In this document: positions 42,659 through 50,642 of the stretch, piece by piece | Layout of the letters: every line of letters begins with the position of its first letter | Numbering within the stretch: the stretch's first letter is position 1 | From: Avichristensenella sp031550535 | GTDB lineage: Bacteria; Bacillota; Clostridia; Christensenellales; Aristaeellaceae | DNA length: 64,000 nt | Direction: 5' to 3' | Assembly: GCA_031550535.1 (NCBI GenBank) | Contig: JAVBOM010000008.1 | Coordinates: 62,001 to 126,000 of the forward strand | Program-made: the position numbers and the translations under genes | The notes under the pieces: model-generated | The model's database searches: none | What the model was told of the DNA's origin: nothing | Seen by the model: the letters and a program-made list of their open reading frames with translations, nothing else

Positions 42659-42693
42659 AGCTCCACGAACTTATGTCATAAGGGTTTGGAGCT
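42659..42693. other. Imperfect hairpin beside the MITE-like element
   Basis: AGCTCCA/TGGAGCT outer arms and CTTA/TAAG inner arms flank the loop TGTCA. The end contains ATGTCATAAGGGTTT, repeated as ATGCCGTAAGGGTTT at 42854-42868, on the far side of the collagen-like remnant. Confidence 0.45.
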
Positions 42694-42700
42694 TTGTGCA

Positions 42701-42820
42701 CATATTACCGCAGCTACTGGCGCGGACGGGGCTATCGGCGCGACCGGACCTACCGGCGCGGATGGCGCTACGGGTGCCACCGGCGCGACCGGCGCGGACG
42801 GAGCCATCGGCGCGACAGAG
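42701..42820 (+). pseudogene. Remnant of a collagen-like Gly-X-Y repeat gene
   Basis: In one frame the bases encode AATGADGAIGATGPTGADGA and further GAT triplets, about twelve Gly-X-Y units in all, as in clostridial collagen-like surface or spore proteins. There is no start codon or ribosome site, and the frame ends shortly after in unrelated sequence (EPIIFSHT). The 173-residue open frame that overlaps it is read in another phase and is low-complexity Ala/Arg/Pro, so it is not taken as the gene. Confidence 0.6.
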
Positions 42821-42960
42821 CCGATCATTTTTAGTCACACCCCTCAACCCTCCATGCCGTAAGGGTTTCCGAGTTCTCGCCTACTCGTCTTCCAACCCCT
42901 CATGCCTATCGTGCACCACGCGCGAACTGTGGCGCGCCAACCCGTTGCCGTTTGATCTGA

Positions 42961-43317
42961 TTCACACGCCTCTACATGGACTGGAAAGCCGGAGACACCA
43001 CGAAAGAGGATTATCACCGGCTCCGCGCAAAGACGGACGCGCAGGTGCAGCAATTATCGCGAATCATCGGTTCCCTGGCAACGGAACAGGCGCAACGGAA
43101 CGAAGGCGTATCCACGAACGTCCCGCTGTTTGACGCGTTTCTTCAGAATCAAAGCATTTGGCAGCTCGATAGTGGCCCTTTGGCGGCGCTGATCGAAGTG
43201 ATCTATGTACACGCGAACAAGGAAATCACCCTCGTGTTCAAGTCCTCGGGTCAGTTCGCGCGGGTGATGGCGTTCGCCGCGGCCACGCAAACCGCGCCCC
43301 GGTCCACACAATCCTAA
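42961..43317 (+). pseudogene. C-terminal remnant of a serine site-specific recombinase
   Basis: About 118 codons survive. LYMDWKAGDTTKEDYHRLRA and the coiled-coil region following it, then ALIEVIYVHANKEITLVFK, are typical of the C-terminal part of large serine recombinases (resolvase/recombinase/coiled-coil type). The catalytic resolvase and DNA-binding domains are missing, and an in-frame TGA stands just before the remnant at about 42955. It cannot be active. It is a sign of past integration at this site. Confidence 0.75.
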
Positions 43318-43420
43318 ACCGATTCTTATGGAATCATTATCCAACGCTTAGCGGATTCTCCTGAACCAAGGCGCGGGGCGTGGTATCCTTGCCTCATCAA
43401 AAAGAACAGGGGGATTACTT

Positions 43421-43669
43421 ATGGGAATCATCGTATGGGTTGTGGCTGGTTTGGTGCTCGGCGTTCTCGCGAGCCTGCTGTTTGGCAAGCGCAATATGGT
43501 CTTGAATGGCATCGCCGGGGTCGTCGGCGCGGCGCTGACGGGCTGGATTGCCACGCTGTTTGGCATTGGCGCGTGGAACGTGTTCAGCTTTGTGAACCTG
43601 CTCATCGCGGCGGCCGGCGCGGCGATCGTACTGTTTGTCGCGGGCAAGCTGATGAAATACGAGGCGTAA
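43421..43669 (+). CDS. GlsB/YeaQ/YmgE family membrane protein
   Basis: An 82-residue protein with three membrane helices (residues 2-20, 28-48, 55-76), rich in Gly and Ala. MGIIVWVVAGLVLGVLASLLFG and NGIAGVVGAALTGWIA match the transglycosylase-associated, stress-related YeaQ/YmgE/GlsB family; its molecular role is unknown. ACAGGGGGATTACTT precedes the ATG. It stands alone ahead of the two-component system. Confidence 0.88.
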   Translation: MGIIVWVVAGLVLGVLASLLFGKRNMVLNGIAGVVGAALTGWIATLFGIGAWNVFSFVNLLIAAAGAAIVLFVAGKLMKYEA

Positions 43670-43765
43670 GCAGATCGAATACCTCCTCCCCATGGCCCGG
43701 GCCGCGACAGGCGGTCTGGGCTTTTTCGCGCCCTCCGCCCCGCTCCCCTGCCGGATTTTACACTT

Positions 43766-43798
43766 CTGTGATGTTTTTTGCCGCGGGGATGCTATACT
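43766..43798 (+). promoter_or_regulatory. Promoter of the OmpR-type two-component operon with CTGTGA box
   Basis: TATACT (43793-43798) lies 18 bases before the GTG start. No good -35 is seen; CTGTGA (43766-43771), with TTTACA eight bases before it, occupies the activator position, and a related arrangement stands before the gene at 45956. Confidence 0.45.
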
Positions 43799-43815
43799 GG
43801 GGCGGGGGTGATGGC

Positions 43816-44475
43816 GTGGCGAAAATACTGGTAGTGGAAGACGAGGCGGCCATAGCGGACCTGATCCGCATGAACCTGCGCTTTGCCGGGCACGAGAGCA
43901 CGCATGCCGCGCGCGGCGATGCAGTGATGGATGCGTTTCTTGCGGACAGGCCCGACCTCGTGCTGCTGGACGTGATGCTGCCCGGCCTGGATGGCTTTGG
44001 CGTGATGGAAAAGCTACGGCCCACCGGCGTTCCCGTGATTTTCCTGACCGCCAAGGACAGTCTGCGGGACAAGGTGCGCGGGTTGCAGCTCGGCGCGGAC
44101 GACTATGTCGTCAAGCCCTTTGAGGCGCTGGAACTGCTGACGCGCATCGAGGCCGTGCTGCGCCGCACAGGGCCGCGCGCGGCCGAACCCGTGCGCCTGT
44201 GCGGGCTGGAAATCCGCCTGGAAGAGCGCACCGTGCGCAAGAACGGCGAGCCCGTGGACCTTACGGTCAAGGAATTTCAACTGCTGGAAGTGCTGCTGCG
44301 CAACCGCAACATCGCGCTGACGCGCGACCGGCTCATCGAGCTCGTCTGGGGGTACGATTATCTGGGCGAAACGCGGACGGTGGACGTTCACATCCAGCGC
44401 CTGCGGAGCAAGCTCTCGCTGGAATCAGCCATCAAGACCGTGCACAAGGTCGGCTACCGCCTGGAGGTGACGTGA
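43816..44475 (+). CDS. OmpR-family response regulator
   Basis: A 219-residue regulator. Receiver: residues 1-115, acidic pocket VVEDE, phospho-acceptor Asp52 in LVLLDVMLPGLDGFG, Thr of IFLTAKD, Lys of YVVKPFEALEL. Winged-helix output: residues 125-219 with VDLTVKEFQLLEVLLRNRN and TRTVDVHIQRLRSKL. The start is GTG at 43816 with GGGCGGGGG upstream; no ATG lies in frame nearby. Its stop overlaps the kinase ATG by one base (TGATG), so they are coupled. Probable targets are its own promoter and the exported-protein gene downstream. Confidence 0.92.
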   Translation: MAKILVVEDEAAIADLIRMNLRFAGHESTHAARGDAVMDAFLADRPDLVLLDVMLPGLDGFGVMEKLRPTGVPVIFLTAKDSLRDKVRGLQLGADDYVVKPFEALELLTRIEAVLRRTGPRAAEPVRLCGLEIRLEERTVRKNGEPVDLTVKEFQLLEVLLRNRNIALTRDRLIELVWGYDYLGETRTVDVHIQRLRSKLSLESAIKTVHKVGYRLEVT

Positions 44476-45869
44476 TGCGCTTCTGGCAAAAAGCCGCGCT
44501 GCTGCTGCTGGCCGTGTTCCTGCTGGCGATGGACGGCGTTTTGTACGCGTCCGTGCACCGTGGCTACCGCCTGAGCGAAAGCGTGCTTGTGCAGGCGGCG
44601 CTGGAAGAACAGCGGCTTGTGCACCACTCCCTGGAGGCCCGGCTGTCAACCGCTTTGCCCTACTATTCCTCCTTCAACGAAAACAACCTGCGCCAGTACG
44701 CCGCGCCCTACGGCGAGTATTACCGGGCGCAGCGTACCTACCTTGCGCTGGTCGCAGACGGTGCGGTCCTTTATTCCAGCCTGCCGGAAGGCGCCGCCCC
44801 CGCACGCGGGGAAACGGGCAGTCCCGCTTTTCGCGCGCTGGACGGCCGCCTGTACCTAATGATCACGACGCCGCTGCTCACGGCAAACGATCAGGGGATA
44901 CAAATGGTGTATTGCAAGGACGCCTCCGCGCTGGAAATCTACAAGCAGGACATGCTCCGCTTTTTTCTCTACGTGAGCCTCGCGGCGGCGGCGGTGCTTG
45001 GGATCGCCGTGGTGCTGCTCCTGCTCCGGCTGACCGCGCCGCTGCGCGCGCTAAACGCGGCGGCCGCCGAGATTGCCCTGGGCGACTTCGGCAAGCGCGT
45101 CTCCATCCAGAGCCGCGATGAAATCGGTGAGTTCGCCGGCACGTTCAACCGCATGGCGGATTCCGTGGAGACAAAGGTCGCGGCGCTGGAGGACATGTCG
45201 TCGGAACGGCAACGTTTTATTGATAACCTGTCGCACGAACTGCGCACGCCCATCACCGCCGTGCTGGGATACGGCGAGGTGCTGCGGTATGCCAACGCGT
45301 CGGACGGGGACAAGGCGCTGGCCGTGGACTACATCATCGAGCAAGGCCGGCGAATTCGGGGGCTTTCAGAAAAACTGCTGCACCTGACACGGCTTCAGCA
45401 CGGCGCCGCGCTCGACATGCGGGCCGTCGCCCTGCTGGATGTGGTGGAAGCGGCGCGGCGGACGCTCGGCGGACAGCTCTCGGCGCGCGGCGTATCGCTC
45501 CGCGTGGAAGGCGGCGGCGCGACGGTGACGGGCGATCCCGCACTGCTGGAAATGCTCCTGGTCAACCTGCTGGAAAACGCGCTCCGGGCGTCGGAAGCGG
45601 GGCAGACGATCCGCGTCCGGGTGGCGCGGCGGGAGAGCGCCGCCGTGCTCTCCGTCCTCGACGAGGGCATCGGCATTCCGGCGGAAGCCCTCGCGCACAT
45701 CCAGGAGCCGTTTTACCGCGTGGATGCCGCACGCTCGCGGGCCAGCGGCGGCGCGGGGCTCGGCCTCTCGCTGTGCCGGCAGATCTGCGCGCTGCACGGC
45801 GCGGCGCTGTCTTTTCTCTCTTCCCCCGGCAAGGGCACGGAAGCGCGGGTAGAGTTTACAACTCCGTGA
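44475..45869 (+). CDS. Sensor histidine kinase (HAMP, HisKA, HATPase)
   Basis: A 464-residue membrane kinase. Helix 1 covers residues 7-27 and helix 2 about 164-186; between them lies an outer sensor domain with many Tyr residues (LPYYSSFNENNLRQYAAPYGEYYRAQ). HAMP lies near 187-240. HisKA has FIDNLSHELRTPITAVLGYG with phospho-His254. The ATPase has LLVNLLENALRAS, VLDEGIGIPAEAL and SGGAGLGLSLCRQICALHGA. Partner of the OmpR-type regulator upstream; the exported PepSY-like protein that follows may be a ligand sensor or a target. Confidence 0.92.
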   Translation: MRFWQKAALLLLAVFLLAMDGVLYASVHRGYRLSESVLVQAALEEQRLVHHSLEARLSTALPYYSSFNENNLRQYAAPYGEYYRAQRTYLALVADGAVLYSSLPEGAAPARGETGSPAFRALDGRLYLMITTPLLTANDQGIQMVYCKDASALEIYKQDMLRFFLYVSLAAAAVLGIAVVLLLLRLTAPLRALNAAAAEIALGDFGKRVSIQSRDEIGEFAGTFNRMADSVETKVAALEDMSSERQRFIDNLSHELRTPITAVLGYGEVLRYANASDGDKALAVDYIIEQGRRIRGLSEKLLHLTRLQHGAALDMRAVALLDVVEAARRTLGGQLSARGVSLRVEGGGATVTGDPALLEMLLVNLLENALRASEAGQTIRVRVARRESAAVLSVLDEGIGIPAEALAHIQEPFYRVDAARSRASGGAGLGLSLCRQICALHGAALSFLSSPGKGTEARVEFTTP

Positions 45870-45909
45870 CATCCCTGTGAAGATTCCGTGTTCCCCGCGC
45901 GGTATGATG
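45865..45909 (+). promoter_or_regulatory. Direct-repeat operator and promoter before the PepSY-like gene
   Basis: CCGTGA (45865), CTGTGA (45876) and CCGTGT (45887) recur with an exact 11-base period, the usual spacing of OmpR-family half sites. TATGAT (45904-45909) is the -10. CTGTGA is 28 bases before this -10, against 27 bases before that of the regulator's own promoter. Confidence 0.5.
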
Positions 45910-45955
45910 CGCTTGGTAGCAATCCCCACCAAAACGGACAAAGGAGAGAAAAGAC

Positions 45956-46603
45956 ATGTTCAAAAACAAAAAGGGTTCCCTTTCCCGGCTGGTCATCACC
46001 GCCGTGCTCGGCGCGGCGCTCATCGCGGGCAACGGCCTGGCGGCAACGGGGCTTCTCGCGGCCTCCCTGCGGCCGGACGCCGCGCCCTACGCCCTGGCGG
46101 ATACAAACGCCGCGCCCGCGGATGTCGTCATCACCGGCGGCGACCGCGCGCAATCGGGCCAAGAAAGAGTAGCCACCACATCGGCGGAGAGCGAGGCGTG
46201 GAGCGCGCTCTTTGAGACGATGCAGGAAGAATTCGGCCCGATCGGCGATTGGTCCCTGGAGCATTACGCCGAGTTCTCCCGCCGCATCGCGGAGCTCGGG
46301 CTGCCGAACAACGGCATCGTGTACGGCGTGCCCACGGCGGACGACATCACGCAGGAAGAAGCCATCAAAATCTTCACGGATACGCTCGTCGCGGATTATG
46401 GCCTGACAAAGGAAACGCTGGCCAAGTTTGATCCGTACATGCAGGCGTTCAACGTTATCGACCCGGACAACCCCGAGTGGCGCCTCAGCCTGAACCCGAA
46501 GGACACGGCGGATTACGCGGACATTGGCGCGTACTTCTGCATCGTTAACGCGCGGACGGGCGAGATTCTGGAGCTCAAGACCGCGGCGGACGCCGTCGGC
46601 TGA
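45956..46603 (+). CDS. Exported PepSY-like protein of the two-component locus
   Basis: A 215-residue exported protein. The N-terminal signal or anchor is residues 8-35 (LSRLVITAVLGAALIAGNGLAATGLLAA). A linker follows, then one PepSY-like module near residues 125-205: DITQEEAIKIFTDTLVADYGLT and later IGAYFCIVNARTGEILEL. It resembles a module of the ECF-linked proteins at 29832 and 32078 (ALVREKLIADYALTDEQL). AAAGGAGAGAAAAGAC precedes the ATG. It has its own -10 and a direct-repeat element, so it is likely a target of the adjacent regulator. Function unknown. Confidence 0.75.
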   Translation: MFKNKKGSLSRLVITAVLGAALIAGNGLAATGLLAASLRPDAAPYALADTNAAPADVVITGGDRAQSGQERVATTSAESEAWSALFETMQEEFGPIGDWSLEHYAEFSRRIAELGLPNNGIVYGVPTADDITQEEAIKIFTDTLVADYGLTKETLAKFDPYMQAFNVIDPDNPEWRLSLNPKDTADYADIGAYFCIVNARTGEILELKTAADAVG

Positions 46604-46615
46604 GCAAAACACGCG

Positions 46616-46655
46616 GCGGTCCCAGGCATAGAACCTGGGGCCGCATTTTCTTTTT
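46616..46655 (+). terminator. Terminator after the PepSY-like gene
   Basis: GCGGTCCCAGG-CATAGAA-CCTGGGGCCGC, an 11-bp stem with one G-U pair, then ATTTTCTTTTT. Confidence 0.9.
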
Positions 46656-46741
46656 GGGCAAAGAGTTCCTTTTTAGGCATGGAACATTTTGCGTTTGGGC
46701 ATTTCATTTTCACAGAAAACAACTATCATTTATGGAGGAAG

Positions 46742-46797
46742 AGATTTCTGGCGAAATCCCCTATGGCGCCCGATCGATCAAATCAGCGCCGCCATCA
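46742..46797 (+). repeat. Double-hairpin repeat, family 1, unit A
   Basis: Hairpin 1 is GATTTC-TGGC-GAAATC (46743-46758); hairpin 2 is ATGGCGCCCGAT...ATCAGCGCCGCCAT. Compared with the other units hairpin 1 has a compensatory change (GATTTC/GAAATC for GATTCC/GGAATC). It lies 20 bases before the ABC ATPase start. Confidence 0.75.
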
Positions 46798-46816
46798 TAG
46801 AATTGGGGTCTGACAG

Positions 46817-48313
46817 ATGAGCGAAAAACTACTGGAAATGCGTGGGATCACCAAAATATTCCCGGGCATTCGCGCGCTGGACGACGTGCGGTTTGACCTG
46901 CTGCCGGGCGAAATTCACGGTCTGGTGGGCGAAAACGGCGCCGGAAAATCCACATTTATCAAGGTACTCGCGGGCGTTCACCAGCCCGACGGTGGCGAAA
47001 TCACTCTGGGCGGCGAAAAGGTCGTCATGCGCGACCCGATCACGGCGGAAAAGAACGGCATCGCGACGATCCACCAGCACGCCGCGTCCTATCCCGACCT
47101 GAGCGTTGCGGAAAACATCTTCATCGGGCATGAATTCATGAAGTTCGGCTTTATCAACTGGCGGAGGGCCAACGAAGAGGCGAAAAAGCTGCTGGATTCC
47201 ATCGGCGCGAACATCAACCCGGCGGATACCGTCGGCTCGCTCTCCGTGGCGCAGCAGCAGCTTGTGGAGATCGCCAAGGCGCTGAGCATGAAGGCCAAAA
47301 TACTCATCATGGACGAGCCGACCGCCGCGCTGTCCAAGCGGGAAAGCGAGGACCTGTACGCCATCTCGCGCCGTCTGCGCGACCAAGGCACCGCCATCCT
47401 CCTGATTTCTCACCGGTTCGAGGACATCTTCGGTCTGGCCGACAGGGCGACGGTGCTGCGCGACGGCAAATACATCGGCACCTGGGACATCGGCGACCTG
47501 GACGCGGGCAAACTCGTCCACCACATGGTCGGGCGCGACATCACGCAGTTCTACCCAAAGAAAGAAGCGGCCGTGGGCAAGGAGCTGCTGCGGGCGGAAA
47601 AGCTGTCCCGCACCGGGTACTTCCGGGATGTGAGCTTCACCGTGCGCGCCGGGGAGATCGTGGGCCTGACGGGCTTGGTCGGCGCGGGGCGCACTGAGGT
47701 GGTCGAGGCGCTGTTCGGCGCGGAACGCCTGGACAGCGGTGAACTTTACATCGAGGGGAGCAAGACCGCCATCGCCAGCCCGTATGACGCGATGAGCAAG
47801 GGGCTGGGCCTGCTGCCCGAGGACCGCCAGCAGGAGGGGCTGCTGATGTCCTGGTCCATCAACCGCAACATTACGCTGCCGACCCTGAAAAAATGCAGCA
47901 ACTCGCTATTTCTTTCCTCCAAGAAGGAGCATGACATATCGACCGCGCTGAAAGACCTTTTGAGCATCAAGGCAAACGATGTCGAAGCGACGGCCGACTC
48001 CCTGTCTGGCGGCAACCAGCAGAAGGTGGTCGTCGCCAAGCAGCTCGCCATCGATCCCAAGATCATCATCCTGGACGAGCCGACCAAGGGCGTGGATGTC
48101 GGCAGCAAAGCGGCGATTTACGAAATCATGTCGGACCTCGCGTCAAGGGGCATCGGCATCCTGATGATCTCGTCGGAAATGCCGGAGGTCATCCACATGT
48201 CCGACCGGATCTACGTCATGCGCGAGGGCAGGATCTCGGCTGAGTTTGACGCTACGGGCATCACGCAGGCGCAGATCCTGGAGGCGGCCATGCCGCTGGC
48301 GAAGGAATCCTGA
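46817..48313 (+). CDS. Sugar ABC transporter ATP-binding protein (RbsA/XylG-like, two ATPase domains)
   Basis: A 498-residue duplicated ATPase of the CUT2 class that drives monosaccharide import. Domain 1: Walker A GLVGENGAGKSTFIK near residue 36, signature LSVAQQQLVEIAKALS, Walker B ILIMDEPTAALS. Domain 2: degenerate Walker A GLTGLVGAGRTE, signature LSGGNQQKVVVAKQLA, Walker B IIILDEPTKGVDVGS. Degeneration of the second Walker A is usual in this class. GGGGTCTGACAG precedes the ATG. Two RbsC-type permeases and a binding protein follow; the isomerase and aldolase downstream point to L-rhamnose or a related deoxysugar as substrate. Confidence 0.92.
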   Translation: MSEKLLEMRGITKIFPGIRALDDVRFDLLPGEIHGLVGENGAGKSTFIKVLAGVHQPDGGEITLGGEKVVMRDPITAEKNGIATIHQHAASYPDLSVAENIFIGHEFMKFGFINWRRANEEAKKLLDSIGANINPADTVGSLSVAQQQLVEIAKALSMKAKILIMDEPTAALSKRESEDLYAISRRLRDQGTAILLISHRFEDIFGLADRATVLRDGKYIGTWDIGDLDAGKLVHHMVGRDITQFYPKKEAAVGKELLRAEKLSRTGYFRDVSFTVRAGEIVGLTGLVGAGRTEVVEALFGAERLDSGELYIEGSKTAIASPYDAMSKGLGLLPEDRQQEGLLMSWSINRNITLPTLKKCSNSLFLSSKKEHDISTALKDLLSIKANDVEATADSLSGGNQQKVVVAKQLAIDPKIIILDEPTKGVDVGSKAAIYEIMSDLASRGIGILMISSEMPEVIHMSDRIYVMREGRISAEFDATGITQAQILEAAMPLAKES

Positions 48314-48345
48314 TTCATATTTCCCGAGAAAGGCGTGAAGCCCGC

Positions 48346-49485
48346 ATGGAGAAACAAAAGAAAGGCAAGGATTCCTTGCGGAATCCTCTTATGGCGCCCG
48401 ATTTTTCAAATCAGCGCCGCCAGCAAGGCAAGGATTCCTCGCGGAATCCTCTCATTGCGCCCGATTCTGCGAATCAGCGCCGCCATCAGGGGACGCCCCT
48501 GTACGTGCTGCTGATCAAGCACCGGGAAATTCCGCTGCTGGCGGTGCTCCTGCTGCTGACCATCGGCGTGAGCCTTCGCGTTCCCAATTACCTGCCCAAC
48601 AACTACATGAACATCTTCAAAGGCGGCGCGATCAACACCGTCATGGCGTCGGGCATGCTGCTGGTGCTGCTGGTCGGGTCCATCGACATCTCCGTGGCGT
48701 CCACGCTGGCGTTTTCAGGCGCGGTAGCCGGCATGCTCATGCGCGACGGCTATGTGACCTCCATCGCGGGCATGTTCGTGGTGGGCATCGGCCTGGGCGC
48801 GCTGGCCGGCGCGCTGAGCGGCGTCCTGATGGCGTACGGCAAGGTGCTGCCGATCATCGTGACGCTGGGCATGAGCTACATCACCCGCGCCATGATACCA
48901 ATGGACTGGCTGCTGGGCCTGAACAAAATCGCCCGGATCAACCTGACGGACAGCTTCAAGGTGTTCATGCTGGACAATAAGTTCCTTGGGTTCCCGCTGC
49001 TGGTCTGGATTGCCGTGATCGTCGTGTTCCTGGTAGGCTTTTTTCTCCGCTACACGCGGACCGGGCGCAACCTCTACGCGGTCGGCTCCAATGAGGAGGC
49101 GGCGGCGGTGCGCGGTGTCCACGCCAGCCGGATCAAGGTGCTGGCGCACACCATCTGCGGCGCGACGGCGGGCCTTGGCGGCATCATGTGGCTGGGCTAC
49201 TATAATTCCGTGGAGAAAACCACGGCGGCGGGCGACGAAATGTACGTCATCGCGGCGTGCGTGCTGGGCGGTGTGGCCGTCACCGGCGGGTACGGAAAAA
49301 TCACGGGGGTGGTGATTGGCGCGATCATGATTGCCCTCATCAACAACGCGATTCCGCAGCTTGGCATCGGCAACGCGATGATCACAGAGTTCGTCAAGGG
49401 GCTGCTGCTGCTGTCGGCGATCCTGCTCAACGTGGCGCTGCGGCGTATCGCCAGCCGCAAGGAACTGGCGGGGAGGAACATCTGA
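48346..49485 (+). CDS. Sugar ABC transporter permease, RbsC type, with repeat-derived N-terminus
   Basis: A 379-residue CUT2 permease with about eight to ten membrane helices from residue 62 on (IPLLAVLLLLTIGVSLRVP) and typical segments LLVLLVGSIDISVASTLAFSG and VGSNEEAAAVRGVHASRIKVLAH. The first 49 residues are unusual: MEKQKK, then two 21-residue repeats, GKDSLRNP...NQRRQQ and GKDSSRNP...NQRRHQ, translated from two units of the double-hairpin repeat. No other permease of this class has such a cytoplasmic extension to my knowledge. GAAAGGCGTGAAGCCCGC precedes the ATG. If an internal start is used, none with a good ribosome site lies before the first helix. Confidence 0.88.
   Translation: MEKQKKGKDSLRNPLMAPDFSNQRRQQGKDSSRNPLIAPDSANQRRHQGTPLYVLLIKHREIPLLAVLLLLTIGVSLRVPNYLPNNYMNIFKGGAINTVMASGMLLVLLVGSIDISVASTLAFSGAVAGMLMRDGYVTSIAGMFVVGIGLGALAGALSGVLMAYGKVLPIIVTLGMSYITRAMIPMDWLLGLNKIARINLTDSFKVFMLDNKFLGFPLLVWIAVIVVFLVGFFLRYTRTGRNLYAVGSNEEAAAVRGVHASRIKVLAHTICGATAGLGGIMWLGYYNSVEKTTAAGDEMYVIAACVLGGVAVTGGYGKITGVVIGAIMIALINNAIPQLGIGNAMITEFVKGLLLLSAILLNVALRRIASRKELAGRNI
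48364..48489 (+). repeat. Double-hairpin repeat, family 1, tandem units B1 and B2, inside the permease CDS
   Basis: Two units with an exact 63-bp period (48364 and 48427). Hairpin 1: GGATTCC-TTGC-GGAATCC and GGATTCC-TCGC-GGAATCC. Hairpin 2 core: GATTT-TTC-AAATC and GATTC-TGC-GAATC, a compensatory pair. The period is 21 codons, so the reading frame is kept. Confidence 0.9.
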
Positions 49486-50582
49486 TGCAGAACGCGCGTG
49501 TGAAAAAGATCCTGTCCTCCGTCTTTCGCTGGGAGCTCATGCTGGCCGTTGTCCTGGTGATCATGTGCCTAGTGTTCAACCGGCAGGACGCGGCGCGGCA
49601 GGCCGCCGGACTGTCGAAAAAGGACGTGTTCAACCTGGCGTCGGTCGTCAAGGGCCTTCGCCCGTACATGCTGTACAGCTTTATGACACTGGGCATGATG
49701 CTGATCCTGGCCATGGGCGACATCGACATCTCCACCGGCGCCACGGCCGCGCTGTCCGCGGCGGTGCTGGGCATCGTGTACCAGCGGCTCACGCTTGGCG
49801 GCATGAATCCGGGATTCGCCCTCGCGCTCGCACTCGCCTCCTGCCTGCTCAGCGGCGCGCTGTGCGGCGCGTTCAACGGCTTCCTCGTCACCCGGTTCAA
49901 GGAGCTGTTCCCCATGATTATCACGCTGTCCACGCAGCTATTCTACCGGGGCATCGGCTACCTGCTGCTGGGCGGCGGAACGCTGACGTTCAAGAACGAC
50001 GCGACCTTCGATTCGCTCAAGAGCCTGTACAACACCCTCCAGATCGGCAGTGTCAGCTTCCCGGTCATGATGATCTGGTTCCTCGCGATGGCGGTCGTTT
50101 TCTACATCTGGGTACACCTGACGTCCGGCGGGCGGAAAATATTCGCGCTGGGCACGAACCGCAAGGCCACGCTCTTCAGCGGTGTGCGCACGGACCGCAT
50201 CAAATTCTGGCTGTTCGCGCTGTGCGGGTTCATGTCCGCAATCACCGCGGTGTTCTTCATCGGCGCGACATCCAGCTCCATCCGGGCGGACTCCATGTCC
50301 GGGTATGAGATGTACGCGATCGCGGCGGCGGTGCTGGGCGGATTCTCCACCTCCGGCGGCAAGGGCAGCGTCCTCGGGGTGATCCTGTCGCTCATCATCT
50401 TCGGCGTGATGAAAATCGGCCTGGGCACGCTGTACAGCTTCGCGGACAGCATGGTTAACCTGTCCGTCGGCGTGATCCTGATCATCAGCACGCTGCTGCC
50501 CAACATCGCAAACTTTATCAGCAAGCAAATGCGCGTGCGCCAGCAACGCGCGCGGCACACACTGGAATCAAAGCGGGCGTGA
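49485..50582 (+). CDS. Sugar ABC transporter permease, RbsC type (second)
   Basis: A 365-residue CUT2 permease. Features: SFMTLGMMLILAMGDIDISTGATAALSAAVLG, NGFLVTRFKELFPMIITLSTQLFYRGIGYLL, and the cytoplasmic LGTNRKATLFSGVRTDRIKFWLF loop. About nine helices. GGGGAGGAACATCTG precedes the ATG, which overlaps the first permease stop (TGATG). With the first permease it would form a heterodimeric channel, as in rhamnose (RhaPQ) and AI-2 (LsrCD) systems. The N-terminus has no repeat-derived extension. Confidence 0.92.
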   Translation: MQNARVKKILSSVFRWELMLAVVLVIMCLVFNRQDAARQAAGLSKKDVFNLASVVKGLRPYMLYSFMTLGMMLILAMGDIDISTGATAALSAAVLGIVYQRLTLGGMNPGFALALALASCLLSGALCGAFNGFLVTRFKELFPMIITLSTQLFYRGIGYLLLGGGTLTFKNDATFDSLKSLYNTLQIGSVSFPVMMIWFLAMAVVFYIWVHLTSGGRKIFALGTNRKATLFSGVRTDRIKFWLFALCGFMSAITAVFFIGATSSSIRADSMSGYEMYAIAAAVLGGFSTSGGKGSVLGVILSLIIFGVMKIGLGTLYSFADSMVNLSVGVILIISTLLPNIANFISKQMRVRQQRARHTLESKRA

Positions 50583-50642
50583 TGAGTTCCGTTTCCGCTT
50601 CGATAAAGCCTACGGGCGAAAAAAACAACAGGAGGTTTCCCC

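Noticed and set aside
42612..43133. A 173-residue open frame across the scar region
   Set aside because: Its sequence is low-complexity Ala/Arg/Pro read in the wrong phase over the collagen-like and recombinase remnants.
46732..46800. A 21-codon leader peptide before the ABC ATPase (MEEEISGE...)
   Set aside because: It has an ATG but no ribosome site, and it is read through the repeat unit in a phase that is not open in other copies.
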